64,000 nt of DNA from Hymenobacter amundsenii (GTDB taxonomy: Bacteria > Bacteroidota > Bacteroidia > Cytophagales > Hymenobacteraceae). The stretch covers positions 186,001-250,000 of the forward strand of contig NZ_NIRR01000001.1 of NCBI RefSeq assembly GCF_002204745.1. The letters are read 5' to 3'. Shown here piece by piece: positions 8,286 to 17,498 of this stretch. The notes under the pieces are model-generated. The model ran no database searches and was not told where the DNA came from. It saw only the letters and a program-made list of their open reading frames with translations. How positions within the stretch are numbered: the first letter of the stretch is position 1; the number at the start of each line of letters is the position of its first letter. Made by a program: the position numbers and the translations under genes.

Positions 8286-8390
8286 AGGAACGTCATTCAG
8301 AGCGCAGCGAAGAATCTCGCGTGCTGACGTTGTAGAGGTAGCCAGATGTCAGCATGCGAGATTCTTCGCTGCGCTCTGAATGACGTTCCT
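8286..8390. repeat. 105-bp intergenic palindrome, 43-bp arms
   Basis: Arms 8286-8328 and 8348-8390 are complementary at 42 of 43 positions and enclose a 19-nt spacer. The arms contain GAACGTCATTC, which recurs in the palindrome at 52930-52996 and, in a shortened form, at 43736-43830. It sits between the divergent dxs and flippase-like genes. It encodes nothing and is too long for an ordinary terminator, so it looks like a member of a dispersed REP/MITE-like family. Confidence 0.85.
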
Positions 8391-8451
8391 TCTGGAGACT
8401 TTCTTTCCAACCCCAACCCGACCTCCAATCCTACCCAACCGTTCAACCCGC

Positions 8452-8459
8452 TACCTTTA
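8452..8459 (+). promoter_or_regulatory. Probable -7 box (TACCTTTA) of the flippase-like gene
   Basis: A TAnnTTTG-like octamer 4 bp before the ATG at 8464. If it is used, the transcript would be leaderless or nearly so. Confidence 0.4.
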
Positions 8460-8463
8460 CCCC

Positions 8464-9549
8464 ATGCCCGAGTTCCCCAACACCCAATCTGAAGACCAAC
8501 AGCTCCTTGATAAGCTCCGGCCCTCGCGGATTGTGCTGCCGGTACTGATTGGATTGGGTGTGGTGGCCTTCATGTTCTGGCGCAGCTACCGGCCCGGCGA
8601 CTTGGCCCCGCTGGCCAACGCCAAGCCTTGGTGGCTGCTGGTTACTGTTGCCATCCTGCTGGCCCGCGACGCCGGTTACGTTTACCGCATCCGCTACCTC
8701 ACCGAAAAAGCCCTGAGCTGGCGGGCCTCGCTCGACGTGATTATGCTCTGGGAGTTCTCATCCTGCATTCTGCCCTCGGCGGTGGGCGGCACGGCGGTGG
8801 CCCCGGTGCTGCTGCATAAAGAAGGCATTCCGCTAGGCAAGTCGGTGGCCTACATCATGGCCACTGCCATGCTCGATAACATGTACTATGTGCTCATGGT
8901 ACCGCTGGTGGTGGTTATCGGGGGCGAAACGCTCTACCCCCACGAGGCCCTGCAGGGCGGGCTGATAACGGCCTTGCGCATCGGCTTTGTGGTGAGCTAC
9001 GTGTTCGTAACGGCTTACGCGCTGCTGATGGTATATGCCATTTTCATCAACCCCAGCGCCGTAAAGCGGCTGCTGGTGCGGTTGTTTTCGGTGCGGATGC
9101 TCCGGCGGTTTCGGGGGCGGGCCTATAAGCTGGGCAACGAGCTGGTGCTGGCTTCCGCCCAGTTGCGCGGCAACGGGGCTGCTTATTGGCTGCGGGCCGC
9201 CCTGAGCACGGCCTTCGTCTGGACGGCCCGTTACCTCGTGATTGGCTGTTTGATTGGCGCCTTCATCGACGTGGGCTGGACCGAATTCTGGCTGATCTTC
9301 GGGCGTAATCTCACCTACAAAGTCATTCTGTTGATTGCCATTACGCCCGGCGGCGCAGGCGTGGCCGAGGGCGCGTTTCCTACGTTCTTCGGCAAGTTTA
9401 TTGGCACGGCTACCATGACCAACTTCATGGTCCTACTCTACCGCATCGTCACATACTATCTCTATCTGGTACTTGGGGCCGTGTTCCTACCCCGCTGGAT
9501 TACCCGCATCTACGGCAAGCGCAAGGCTCAGGAATTAATGCATTCGTAG
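8464..9549 (+). CDS. Flippase-like integral membrane protein (LPG synthase TM / UPF0104 family)
   Basis: A 361-residue polytopic inner-membrane protein with about eight hydrophobic segments, for example VLPVLIGLGVVAFMF, WWLLVTVAILLA and IVTYYLYLVLGAVFL. The segments WEFSSCILPSAVGGTAVAP and ITPGGAGVAEGAFPTFF are the two conserved Gly/Pro-rich loops of the lysylphosphatidylglycerol synthetase transmembrane family. In MprF this domain flips lipids; stand-alone versions, as here without the synthetase domain, are of unknown substrate. The ATG at 8464 is chosen because the 28 codons before it run back into the upstream palindrome and look non-coding. Confidence 0.85.
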   Translation: MPEFPNTQSEDQQLLDKLRPSRIVLPVLIGLGVVAFMFWRSYRPGDLAPLANAKPWWLLVTVAILLARDAGYVYRIRYLTEKALSWRASLDVIMLWEFSSCILPSAVGGTAVAPVLLHKEGIPLGKSVAYIMATAMLDNMYYVLMVPLVVVIGGETLYPHEALQGGLITALRIGFVVSYVFVTAYALLMVYAIFINPSAVKRLLVRLFSVRMLRRFRGRAYKLGNELVLASAQLRGNGAAYWLRAALSTAFVWTARYLVIGCLIGAFIDVGWTEFWLIFGRNLTYKVILLIAITPGGAGVAEGAFPTFFGKFIGTATMTNFMVLLYRIVTYYLYLVLGAVFLPRWITRIYGKRKAQELMHS

Positions 9550-9580
9550 TGGACAGCAGCAGCCTGTTGGTACTTAGCAA

Positions 9581-9627
9581 GCAATAAAAAGCCCCTTCTG
9601 CCGATAGCAGAAGGGGCTTTTTATTGC
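9581..9627. terminator. Bidirectional terminator with perfect 21-bp stem
   Basis: Arms 9581-9601 and 9607-9627 are perfectly complementary with a 5-nt loop; the stem carries an A-run on one side and a T-run on the other. It lies between the convergent flippase-like and lipoprotein genes and serves both. Confidence 0.9.
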
Positions 9628-9654
9628 TTAAGTTCGATACAGATAGTATTCGGA

Positions 9655-10074
9655 TTACTCGCCTTCCAGGCGTAGCTCCGAACCGTCGGAACCCTTAAGC
9701 GTCAGCTTGTCGTCGGTCAGGGTTACTACCGTGAACATGTTCGACTGGGCGGCACCGGCGGGCATCATCGTAATAGTTTTGGCACCTTGGTCGAAGGTGT
9801 ATTTACCGTTCATGGTCTGGGCACCCGACATCATGTTATACTGGCCGTTGGCGTAGAAGGTCACGCGCTGGTCTTCCATAGCATCGCTCTGACTCACTTT
9901 GTCGCCGGTAGCGTCCATTTCTTTGTCGGTTTTCCAGGTCTTGCTGTCTTTGCCATAGAGCATATTTACGCTTTCAACGGTGCCTTCCTTACCGCCGCAG
10001 GCAGCAGTGAAGAGCAGTACGAGCATAAACAGGCTGGCCAGCAGGCGCGAGGAGGTGGAGGTCAGGGTTTTCAT
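9655..10074 (-). CDS. Small lipoprotein, possibly lipocalin-like
   Basis: A 139-residue protein with a lipoprotein signal: hydrophobic stretch then FTAAC with the lipidated Cys26. The mature part is a short beta-rich domain: VTFYANGQYNMMSGAQTMNGKYTFD, abbreviated here as FYANGQYNMM and GKYTFDQGAKTITMM, followed by FTVVTLTDDKLTLKGSDGSEL. This pattern of paired strands with a threshold clause at the end resembles the lipocalin-like domains common in Bacteroidota lipoproteins. It is likely in the outer or inner membrane facing the periplasm; no ligand can be named. The ATG at 10074 (MKTLTSTSS) is preferred over one 12 codons upstream because it gives a normal signal peptide. Confidence 0.75.
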   Translation of the reverse strand: MKTLTSTSSRLLASLFMLVLLFTAACGGKEGTVESVNMLYGKDSKTWKTDKEMDATGDKVSQSDAMEDQRVTFYANGQYNMMSGAQTMNGKYTFDQGAKTITMMPAGAAQSNMFTVVTLTDDKLTLKGSDGSELRLEGE

Positions 10075-10323
10075 TGGAGAGAGGGAAAGGATAGATGAAA
10101 GAATGGACAAAATGAAAGGCTACGTCGAGGCTGCCAGTGTTGCGCCTCTTACGGTAACGCTGCCCCCGAGGTTCGCTCCAGCTACGGTGGAGCTTACCAA
10201 CCGATAGGAGGTTTCCAGACCCAATACAACCTATTACTTACCACGGCGTAGAAGTGCCTGATTCCCCGCTGTCTGCCAGCGTCTCTACTCCTTTCCTCAC
10301 CTCCAAGCTAACGAACTATTCCC

Positions 10324-10614
10324 ATGGGACTTTTTGATTTCCTCTCCGACAAAGGCGATAAAAAACCAGTTGCCCCCAACACCACGCCCGCCGACGGCAC
10401 TACCGATTTTTTCGGTAACTCCAATAAAGATGCCGACACTACGGCCGGCGAAACCTATACTGTAGTAAGCGGCGACTCCCTCTCGAAAATCGCCAAGAAT
10501 CACTATGGCGACGCCAGCAAGTGGCACCAGATTTACGACGCCAACAAGGCCGTTGTTGGCTCCAACCCCGACCTCATCGAAGTGGGTCAGATCCTAACGC
10601 TGCCGAAGCTCTAA
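10324..10614 (+). CDS. LysM domain protein
   Basis: A 96-residue protein with a Gly/Asp/Thr-rich N-terminus (MGLFDFLSDKGDKK) and one C-terminal LysM domain at about residues 43-95: YTVVSGDSLSKIAKNHYGD, then WHQIYDANK and IEVGQILTLPKL. LysM usually binds peptidoglycan or chitin-like sugars, but no signal peptide is present, so it resembles the LysM half of the cytoplasmic E. coli protein Kbp/YgaU; the BON domain of that protein is missing. The ATG is preceded by a short gap and followed by a strong terminator, so it is monocistronic. Confidence 0.88.
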   Translation: MGLFDFLSDKGDKKPVAPNTTPADGTTDFFGNSNKDADTTAGETYTVVSGDSLSKIAKNHYGDASKWHQIYDANKAVVGSNPDLIEVGQILTLPKL

Positions 10615-10640
10615 GGCCCTTCACTTCCCGGAAATATTCA

Positions 10641-10670
10641 AAAAAGCCACCCCGAAACGGGTGGCTTTTT
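10641..10670 (+). terminator. Intrinsic terminator of the LysM gene
   Basis: A 12-bp stem (AAAAAGCCACCC and its complement at 10659-10670) with a 6-nt loop and a T-run in the right arm, 27 bp after the stop codon. Confidence 0.9.
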
Positions 10671-10883
10671 CTATGGATTTATTAGTGGCTTAGCTCCGAT
10701 TTTTGACCAATTCCCTCTCATATAATTGGTGTTCTCCTTTCCCGTTTTGGTCTCGCAGAATGGATACTGGGGTTAAAAAAATCACAGCATCAGCACTTAA
10801 TAATTTATACTTCAACTACTTATCTCATCATTTGCGTACGTTAGCCGTTGACCATATATTTTTAAATATAATTACTCAACCTA

Positions 10884-10915
10884 TTGCAAATACCAAATTC
10901 TCTCGCATACCTTTG
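10884..10915 (+). promoter_or_regulatory. Promoter of the SAM-riboswitch/met operon transcript
   Basis: TTG at 10884-10886 and TACCTTTG at 10908-10915, 21 nt apart, fit the Bacteroidota TTG-N19-21-TAnnTTTG pattern well. The start of transcription is expected near 10920, about 50 nt before the riboswitch. The 240 bp upstream (10671-10883) are AT-rich and hold no supported gene. Confidence 0.75.
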
Positions 10916-10967
10916 CAACACCAACCCGGTACTGGTCCGCTCGCGGCGGAACAGTTTTCATAGGATT

Positions 10968-11061
10968 TATACAGAAGTGGCGAGAGAACAGGCTCCCTGA
11001 CCCACTGGCAACCTTCGACCGCGCGAAAGGTGCCAATTCCTGCCCGACCAGCTTGTACGAA
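10968..11061 (+). ncRNA. SAM-I-type (S-box) riboswitch
   Basis: The core of the SAM-I aptamer is readable: GAGAGAACAGGC at 10982-10993, CCTGACCCACTGGCAACC ending at 11013, and AAAGGTGCCAATTCC at 11026-11040. These correspond to the conserved GA-rich internal loop, the pseudoknot/GGCAACC region and the AAGGTGCnAAnTCC strand. TACAGAAG near 10970 and CTTGTA near 11052 can close an imperfect P1. It sits downstream of a good promoter and upstream of metY-metX-hom, the expected target. The switch probably lowers expression when S-adenosylmethionine is plentiful; whether it acts on transcription or translation is not clear, since 427 nt separate it from metY. Confidence 0.9.
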
Positions 11062-11095
11062 CCGTACGGCGGCGGGGCATATAACTCACTGTGCC

Positions 11096-11266
11096 ATGGA
11101 AAACTCCTTCGCTTTCGTCGTTTCCTCCCCCACCGCTCCGGCCGCCTTCGGGCCCGCCGGTTCGCCGTGGGGTTTTGGCGTTGCCCCGGCTGCGTTTGCA
11201 GCAGCCCCAGCGGCCCGCCGAATGCGAATGCGTGACTTTTGCGGCCTGCGTTGTTGCTGTTGTTAG
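11096..11266 (+). CDS. Short leader ORF ending in four cysteine codons (possible attenuator peptide)
   Basis: An open frame between the riboswitch and metY. From ATG 11096 it would encode 56 residues; in-frame ATGs at 11222 and 11228 would give a 14- or 12-residue peptide, MRMRDFCGLRCCCC. It ends Cys-Gly-Leu-Arg-Cys-Cys-Cys-Cys and then TAG. Four consecutive Cys codons just before a stop, in the leader of a sulfur amino-acid operon, recall the polycysteine leader peptides that sense cysteine supply in mycobacteria. The shortest start gives the most leader-like peptide. I have no evidence of translation, and the frame could be chance in GC-rich DNA. No clear antiterminator pair was worked out downstream. 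Confidence 0.45.
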   Translation: MENSFAFVVSSPTAPAAFGPAGSPWGFGVAPAAFAAAPAARRMRMRDFCGLRCCCC

Positions 11267-12871
<1,605 letters not shown>

Positions 12872-12878
12872 TTTATTT

Positions 12879-12937
12879 AGCTGATAGCTTTTACCGAACG
12901 AAGCTGACAGCTAATGGCTATCGGCTAAAAGCTCAAA
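12879..12937. repeat. AGCT-rich intergenic repeat inside the met operon
   Basis: The segment carries TAGCTGATAGCTTTTA near its start and an inverted, diverged copy (GGCTATCGGCTAAAAGCT) at its end. The same word family occurs at 20854-20879, 28088-28207 and 39603-39794. Confidence 0.6.
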
Positions 12938-12939
12938 AC

Positions 12940-13977
12940 ATGCCTATTCACCAGTTTCAACTAGCGCAGCCGCTACCCTTGGAAAGCGGGGCCGTGCTCC
13001 CCCACGTGCAGGTGGCCTACCACACCTCCGGCCACCTCAATGCGGCCCGCGACAACGTAGTATGGGTCTGCCACGCCCTGACGGCTAACGCCGACGCGGC
13101 CGACTGGTGGCCGGGGTTGGTGGGCGCGGGCTGCCACTTCGACCCGGCCGACTGGTTTATCGTGTGCGCCAACGTGCTGGGCTCCTGCTACGGCACCACT
13201 GCCCCGCTCACGCCCAACTCCGAAACCGCCCGCCCGGTCTTCCGCGACTTTCCGCTCATCACGATCCGGGATATGGTGGCGGTACACGAAGCCCTGCGCG
13301 AACACCTGGATCTTCCCCGCATTCACACCCTGATCGGGGGCTCCTTGGGCGGGCAGCAGGCCGTGGAATGGGCCGTGCAACGCCCAAACGTGTTCGGCAA
13401 CTTGGTGCTGCTGGCTACCAACGCCCGGCACTCGGCCTGGGGTATTGCCTTTAACGAGGCCCAGCGCCTGGCCATTTTTGCTGATGCTACCTACGCGGCC
13501 GACACCCCGGCGGGCGGGGCGGCCGGGCTGCGGGCCGCCCGGGCGGTAGCGCTGCTCAGCTACCGCAGCGCCGAAGCCTACGGCCGCACCCAAACCGAAC
13601 CAGACGAGGAGAAGCTGGACGATTTTCCGGCCAGCTCCTACCAGCGCTACCAGGGCGATAAGCTCGCGGTCCGCTTCGACGCCTACAGCTACGTAGCCCT
13701 GACGCGGGCCATGGACAGCCACCACGTAGGCCGTGGGCGGGGCGGGGTGGCCGCCGCCCTGGGCCGCATCCGGGCCCGCACGCTGGTGGTGGGCATTACG
13801 TCCGATGTGCTGTTTCCGGTGGCGGAGCAGCAACTGTTGGCCCGCCACATCCGGGGAGCCGTGTACGCCGAAATGGATTCGCCCTTCGGCCACGATGGCT
13901 TCCTGCTGGAAGCCGCCCAAATCACCCATTTTCTCGAACGATTCGCTGCCCCTACCGATGCTTACGAACCAGCCTAA
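12940..13977 (+). CDS. metX: Homoserine O-acetyltransferase
   Basis: A 345-residue alpha/beta hydrolase-fold acyltransferase that acetylates homoserine with acetyl-CoA, giving the substrate of the neighbouring MetY. The oxyanion region VVWVCHALTANAD, the segment VLGSCYGTTAP (the family GSxxGTTGP motif), the nucleophile elbow GGSLGGQQAVEW with Ser135, and the final catalytic His318 in PFGHDGFLLE are all present. Whether the acyl donor is acetyl- or succinyl-CoA is not certain from this reading; acetyl is inferred from pairing with metY. The 3' end overlaps the hom start by 20 bp, so translation is likely coupled. Confidence 0.94.
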   Translation: MPIHQFQLAQPLPLESGAVLPHVQVAYHTSGHLNAARDNVVWVCHALTANADAADWWPGLVGAGCHFDPADWFIVCANVLGSCYGTTAPLTPNSETARPVFRDFPLITIRDMVAVHEALREHLDLPRIHTLIGGSLGGQQAVEWAVQRPNVFGNLVLLATNARHSAWGIAFNEAQRLAIFADATYAADTPAGGAAGLRAARAVALLSYRSAEAYGRTQTEPDEEKLDDFPASSYQRYQGDKLAVRFDAYSYVALTRAMDSHHVGRGRGGVAAALGRIRARTLVVGITSDVLFPVAEQQLLARHIRGAVYAEMDSPFGHDGFLLEAAQITHFLERFAAPTDAYEPA

Positions 13978-15217
13978 CCATATTACTGCCCTCTTCCCTA
14001 CCCGGCAGTGGCGGGTGGGCCTTATTGGGTTCGGGTGCGTGGGCCAGGGCCTGTACGATATCCTGGACCAGCGCCCCGAAGCCGGCTTTATCATCAGCCG
14101 CATTGCGGTGAAGAACCCCACCAAAGCGCGCACGTTGTCCGCCGAGCGATTCGAGTTCGACGCCGAGCTGCTGCTGGCCGACGATTCGCTGGACGTGCTG
14201 GTGGAAGTAATCGACGACGCGGATACCGCTTTTTGGTTGGTGAGCGAGTCCCTGCGCCGGGGCCGGCGGGTGGTAACGGCCAACAAGGCCATGCTGGCTC
14301 GCCACCTGCCCGCACTGGTGCAACTCCAGCGCGAAACGGGCGGCACCTTGCTATACGAGGCGGCCGTGTGTGGCAGCATTCCGGTTATCCGTACGCTGGA
14401 AGCATATTTCGGGGTCGAACCGCTGCACCGCCTCACGGGCATCCTCAACGGCTCCTCCAACTACGTGCTGACCCGCATGGGCGAGGAGGGCGCCGACTAC
14501 GCCCCCGCCCTGGCCGAAGCCCAGCAGCTGGGCTTCGCCGAAACCGAACCCAGCCTCGACATGGGCGCCTTCGACCCGCGCTCCAAGGCAGTGCTGCTGG
14601 CCGCCCACGCCTACGGTGCTTTCCTCGACCCCGAGCAGGTGCTGAACCTGGGCATTGAGGGCATCGGGGCCGTGGATATTGCCTTTGCCGCCAGCCAGGG
14701 CCAGAAAATAAAGGTAGTAGCTGGCCTCCAACGCCTGCCGGACGGCCGCGTAACCGTGCTGGTTACACCCCAACTGGTTGGGCCCGATTCGCCGCTTTAC
14801 ACCGTCGACCACGAATTCAACGGCGTGGTGATAGAGGCCGACTTTGCCGGGGAGCAGTTCCTGCGCGGGCGCGGGGCTGGCGGGCACCCCACCGGCTCGG
14901 CCGTGCTGGCCGACCTGGCCGCGTTGCGCCAGGGCTTCGCTTATCAATATCATAAAGCCGCCGAAGCCCCCGAATACGCCGCCGACCTGGAGGTGGAAAT
15001 CTACCTGCGCACCAACGAACCGAGAATCATCGACCTGCTCGATTTCAGCGAAATTTCAGAGGAGGCCGACGAGGACGAATACGTGGTGGGCTACGTCGCC
15101 CTGCAACACCTCATCCGCCACCGCGACACGCTGCGCCAGTATGGCGCCTTCGTCGTGCGTACCGGCCGGCTGCGACCCATCGGGGAAGAAGTAGAGACCG
15201 TGGCCGCATCGGCCTAG
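13958..15217 (+). CDS. hom: Homoserine dehydrogenase (monofunctional)
   Basis: A 419-residue NAD(P)-dependent oxidoreductase reducing aspartate semialdehyde to homoserine. The dinucleotide fold begins WRVGLIGFGCVGQGL, VVTANKAML is the conserved turn, and the catalytic domain has GILNGSSNYVLTRM, EAQQLGFAETEPSLD and the typical Asp/Lys region DPRSKAVLLAAHAYG. There is no aspartokinase domain; in many Bacteroidota hom is fused to aspartokinase, so this copy looks dedicated to methionine synthesis. The last ~60 residues form an extra region (EISEEADEDEYVVGYVAL) that may be an ACT-like remnant. The ATG at 13958 lies within the end of metX and removes a long non-homologous extension in the same frame. 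Confidence 0.93.
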   Translation: MLTNQPNHITALFPTRQWRVGLIGFGCVGQGLYDILDQRPEAGFIISRIAVKNPTKARTLSAERFEFDAELLLADDSLDVLVEVIDDADTAFWLVSESLRRGRRVVTANKAMLARHLPALVQLQRETGGTLLYEAAVCGSIPVIRTLEAYFGVEPLHRLTGILNGSSNYVLTRMGEEGADYAPALAEAQQLGFAETEPSLDMGAFDPRSKAVLLAAHAYGAFLDPEQVLNLGIEGIGAVDIAFAASQGQKIKVVAGLQRLPDGRVTVLVTPQLVGPDSPLYTVDHEFNGVVIEADFAGEQFLRGRGAGGHPTGSAVLADLAALRQGFAYQYHKAAEAPEYAADLEVEIYLRTNEPRIIDLLDFSEISEEADEDEYVVGYVALQHLIRHRDTLRQYGAFVVRTGRLRPIGEEVETVAASA

Positions 15218-15277
15218 CTACCGGTGGCGGCCGTTGTTTCGGCACCGCCTCACCGTAATAGCTCGCCGACTGCCGCT

Positions 15278-16435
15278 CTATTTCAGCGGGGCAGCTCCAG
15301 TTGGCGGTACAGCGGCGGGTAGTGCCGGATGGCTATAATTCGGCAGAAGCTCAGCGGAATCTGGCCCAGAAGTCCCGGGTTGGATTTCGGGCAAACGCAG
15401 TTCTACGCGCCGCCGTGGCAGCAGGGCCGTGGCCTGGGCCGTGCGGCGGGGGTTGAGGGCGGCAGCCAGCAGTGGGCCGGGGGCACCGGCTCCGAGCAGC
15501 GGACGCAGAAAGTCGCGCATGGGCACGAAGACCGAATCGAGGTATGTGGGCTCGAAGGAATAGGGTACATGGCCGGCTCCGCGCAATGGGCGCAGCACGT
15601 TGGGTACGCCCACGACCGAGGCCCGGCGGCGCAGCACCGCGCTGCCCGCCACTACCTGGGCCGGCAGCGGGCCGCCAATCAGGCCCCGGTTGTAGGGCAC
15701 AATGCCGTCGCGGGTGCCGTGGATGCTGAGCAGCGGCACGTCGCCGGGGCCGAGCCAGCTGGCCTGGGCCAGCGCGCCGCACAGGTTGATGACGCCCCGC
15801 GGACGGCTGCTGTAGCCGGCGTGGCCCCCGCTGCCTTCAAGGCCTCCCAGCGCAGCCAGGTTCAGGTAGACAGGTACTTCGGCGGCTTTATCGAGGTAGG
15901 CGGTTTGCAGGGCCATGAAGGCCCCAGCCGAAGAGCCGCCCACAAAAATATAGCGGCCATCAAGCCGGAAGCGGCGGGCCGTGGCGGCATCGTGGCGGAA
16001 AAAGCGCACGGCGGCGCGCATATCTTGGGTGGCCCGGATGGCGGCCCGGCCAATGCCCACGCTGTCAAAAGGGAAGAACAGCAGCCGGTAATCGATGCTG
16101 GCAGCCGTGTAGCCCAGCCGGGCCAGCCGGGTGCAGAGCTCGGTCATCACCGCATCGTCGCGGGTGCCGGTTACGAAGGCGCCCTCGTGGGCCAGCAGCA
16201 CCAGCGGCCGGCGGCGCACGGTGTCGCCGGCCGGCTCGTAGAAATCGAGGTAGAGCGGCTGGGTCTGCCCCAGAAGGCCACTAACCTGGGCAAATTCGAC
16301 GTTACGCCGCACTTTCACCTGTTGGAAAAGCGGGCGGTGGTAGCGGCCACGTGCAGTATCGGGCGGGGCCGATTGGGCTCGCAGAACCGGAGTTGAGAGG
16401 CCAGTTATCAGAAGCAGGAGGAGAAGTAAGCGCAC
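15278..16435 (-). CDS. Secreted alpha/beta-hydrolase esterase/lipase-like protein
   Basis: A 385-residue secreted hydrolase. The signal peptide VRLLLLLLLITGLSTPVLRA is followed by Gln at the first mature position. The mature part has LYLDFYEPAGD (a BD-FAE-like esterase start), LVLLAHEGAF, the nucleophile motif GGSSAGAFMALQTA, an acidic loop SIHGTRDGIVPY and a late His in RGAGHVPYSF. The C-terminal ~75 residues are low-complexity and rich in Pro, Ala and Arg. The GTG at 16435 is chosen because the minus-strand box TATCTTTC (16447-16454) lies just before it, so an ATG 25 codons upstream, inside a palindrome, would not be transcribed from that promoter. The substrate is unknown. Confidence 0.78.
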   Translation of the reverse strand: MRLLLLLLLITGLSTPVLRAQSAPPDTARGRYHRPLFQQVKVRRNVEFAQVSGLLGQTQPLYLDFYEPAGDTVRRRPLVLLAHEGAFVTGTRDDAVMTELCTRLARLGYTAASIDYRLLFFPFDSVGIGRAAIRATQDMRAAVRFFRHDAATARRFRLDGRYIFVGGSSAGAFMALQTAYLDKAAEVPVYLNLAALGGLEGSGGHAGYSSRPRGVINLCGALAQASWLGPGDVPLLSIHGTRDGIVPYNRGLIGGPLPAQVVAGSAVLRRRASVVGVPNVLRPLRGAGHVPYSFEPTYLDSVFVPMRDFLRPLLGAGAPGPLLAAALNPRRTAQATALLPRRRVELRLPEIQPGTSGPDSAELLPNYSHPALPAAVPPTGAAPLK

Positions 16436-16446
16436 GAGTAGGGTAC

Positions 16447-16454
16447 GAAAGATA
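16447..16454 (-). promoter_or_regulatory. -7 box (TATCTTTC) of the esterase gene
   Basis: A TAnnTTTG-like octamer on the minus strand, 11 bp before the GTG start. It decides the start call for the esterase. Confidence 0.5.
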
Positions 16455-16488
16455 GTTGGAAAGAGGTACTGTTTGAGTTGCCGGTTGC

Positions 16489-16548
16489 CAGTTGTTGAGA
16501 AGAACCTCATTCAGCGCGTGGGCTGAATGAGGTTCTTCTCAACAACTG
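16489..16548. repeat. Perfect 27-bp-arm palindrome between divergent genes
   Basis: Arms 16489-16515 and 16522-16548 are exactly complementary with a 6-nt loop. It contains AGAACCTCATTC, a relative of the AGAACGTCATTC word in the palindromes at 8286 and 52930. It lies between the start regions of the esterase and LD-carboxypeptidase genes. Confidence 0.85.
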
Positions 16549-16566
16549 ACGCACTACTTTTACTAC

Positions 16567-17472
16567 ATGCCTACTATAGCTCCGCCGCCCCTCCGCCCCC
16601 ACGACCGGGTGGCCATCGTCTGCCCCGCCCGCCAGGCTTCGCACGCCGAGCTGGCCGCGGCCGTAACAACGCTCGAAAGCTGGGGCCTGCGCGTAACGCT
16701 GGGCGCAAGCACCAACGTGGCCCACCACCAGTTCGGGGGCTCCGACGAGGTACGCCGCCAAGACCTCCAGCACCAGCTCGACAACCCAAGCATCCGGGCC
16801 ATTTTCTGCGCCCGGGGCGGCTACGGCACCACCCGCATCATCGATGGGCTCGACTTTGCCCGCTTCGCCGAAAGCCCGAAATGGGTGGCCGGCTTCTCCG
16901 ATATCACCACCCTCAACTGCCATTTGCTGGGGCGCGGCTATCAGAGCATCCACGGCGTGATGCCGTTGCTGTTCCACCAGGAAGCCGGGCAGGAATCGTT
17001 GGAGAGCCTGCGGCGGGCGCTATTTGGGGAGGCACTGGCCTACGAGGTGCCGGCCCACCCGCTCAACCGCCCGGGCACTGCCGTGGGCGAGTTGGTGGGC
17101 GGCAACCTGAGCATCCTGCAAACCCTCACTGGCACGGCGTCCGACGTATCAACGGACGGCCGCGTGCTGTTTCTGGAAGACATCGACGAATACCTCTACG
17201 CCATCGACCGGATGCTGGTCCACCTCGACCGCACCGGCAAACTGGCCGGGCTGGCCGGGCTGGTGGTGGGTCATTTTACCAACCCCCAAGACAATACCGT
17301 ACCCTTCGGCCTCACGCCCGGCGAAATCATCAATCACTACGCCGCCAAGTACAGTTTCCCAGTCGCCCACGGCTTCCCCGTCGGCCACGAACCCCAGAAT
17401 ATGGCCTTAGTGGTAGGCCAGCAGATGCGCCTGACAGTGGACGAAACGGGGGCGCGGCTGGTGGGAGTGTAA
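16567..17472 (+). CDS. LD-carboxypeptidase (S66 family)
   Basis: A 301-residue serine peptidase that removes the terminal D-Ala from cytoplasmic muropeptides during murein recycling. The N-terminal part has DRVAIVCPAR and ARGGYGTTRIIDGLD; the nucleophile is Ser111 in AGFSDITTLN. By alignment with the Pseudomonas LdcA triad (Ser115, Glu217, His285) I place the partners at Glu205 (LFLEDIDEY) and His275 (FPVGHEPQN). It has no signal peptide, as expected. A TACTTTTA box at 16555-16562 sits only 4 bp before the ATG, so the mRNA may be leaderless. E. coli calls its enzyme ldcA. Confidence 0.93.
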   Translation: MPTIAPPPLRPHDRVAIVCPARQASHAELAAAVTTLESWGLRVTLGASTNVAHHQFGGSDEVRRQDLQHQLDNPSIRAIFCARGGYGTTRIIDGLDFARFAESPKWVAGFSDITTLNCHLLGRGYQSIHGVMPLLFHQEAGQESLESLRRALFGEALAYEVPAHPLNRPGTAVGELVGGNLSILQTLTGTASDVSTDGRVLFLEDIDEYLYAIDRMLVHLDRTGKLAGLAGLVVGHFTNPQDNTVPFGLTPGEIINHYAAKYSFPVAHGFPVGHEPQNMALVVGQQMRLTVDETGARLVGV

Positions 17473-17498
17473 GGAGAAAGTCTGCGTCGGACGGCGCG

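Noticed and set aside
10703-10963. 86-codon open frame upstream of the met operon
   Set aside because: It overlaps the promoter and riboswitch start, is AT-rich and has no recognisable feature.
12973-14460. 495-codon minus-strand open frame across metX and hom
   Set aside because: It crosses two recognised genes on the other strand and has low-complexity sequence.
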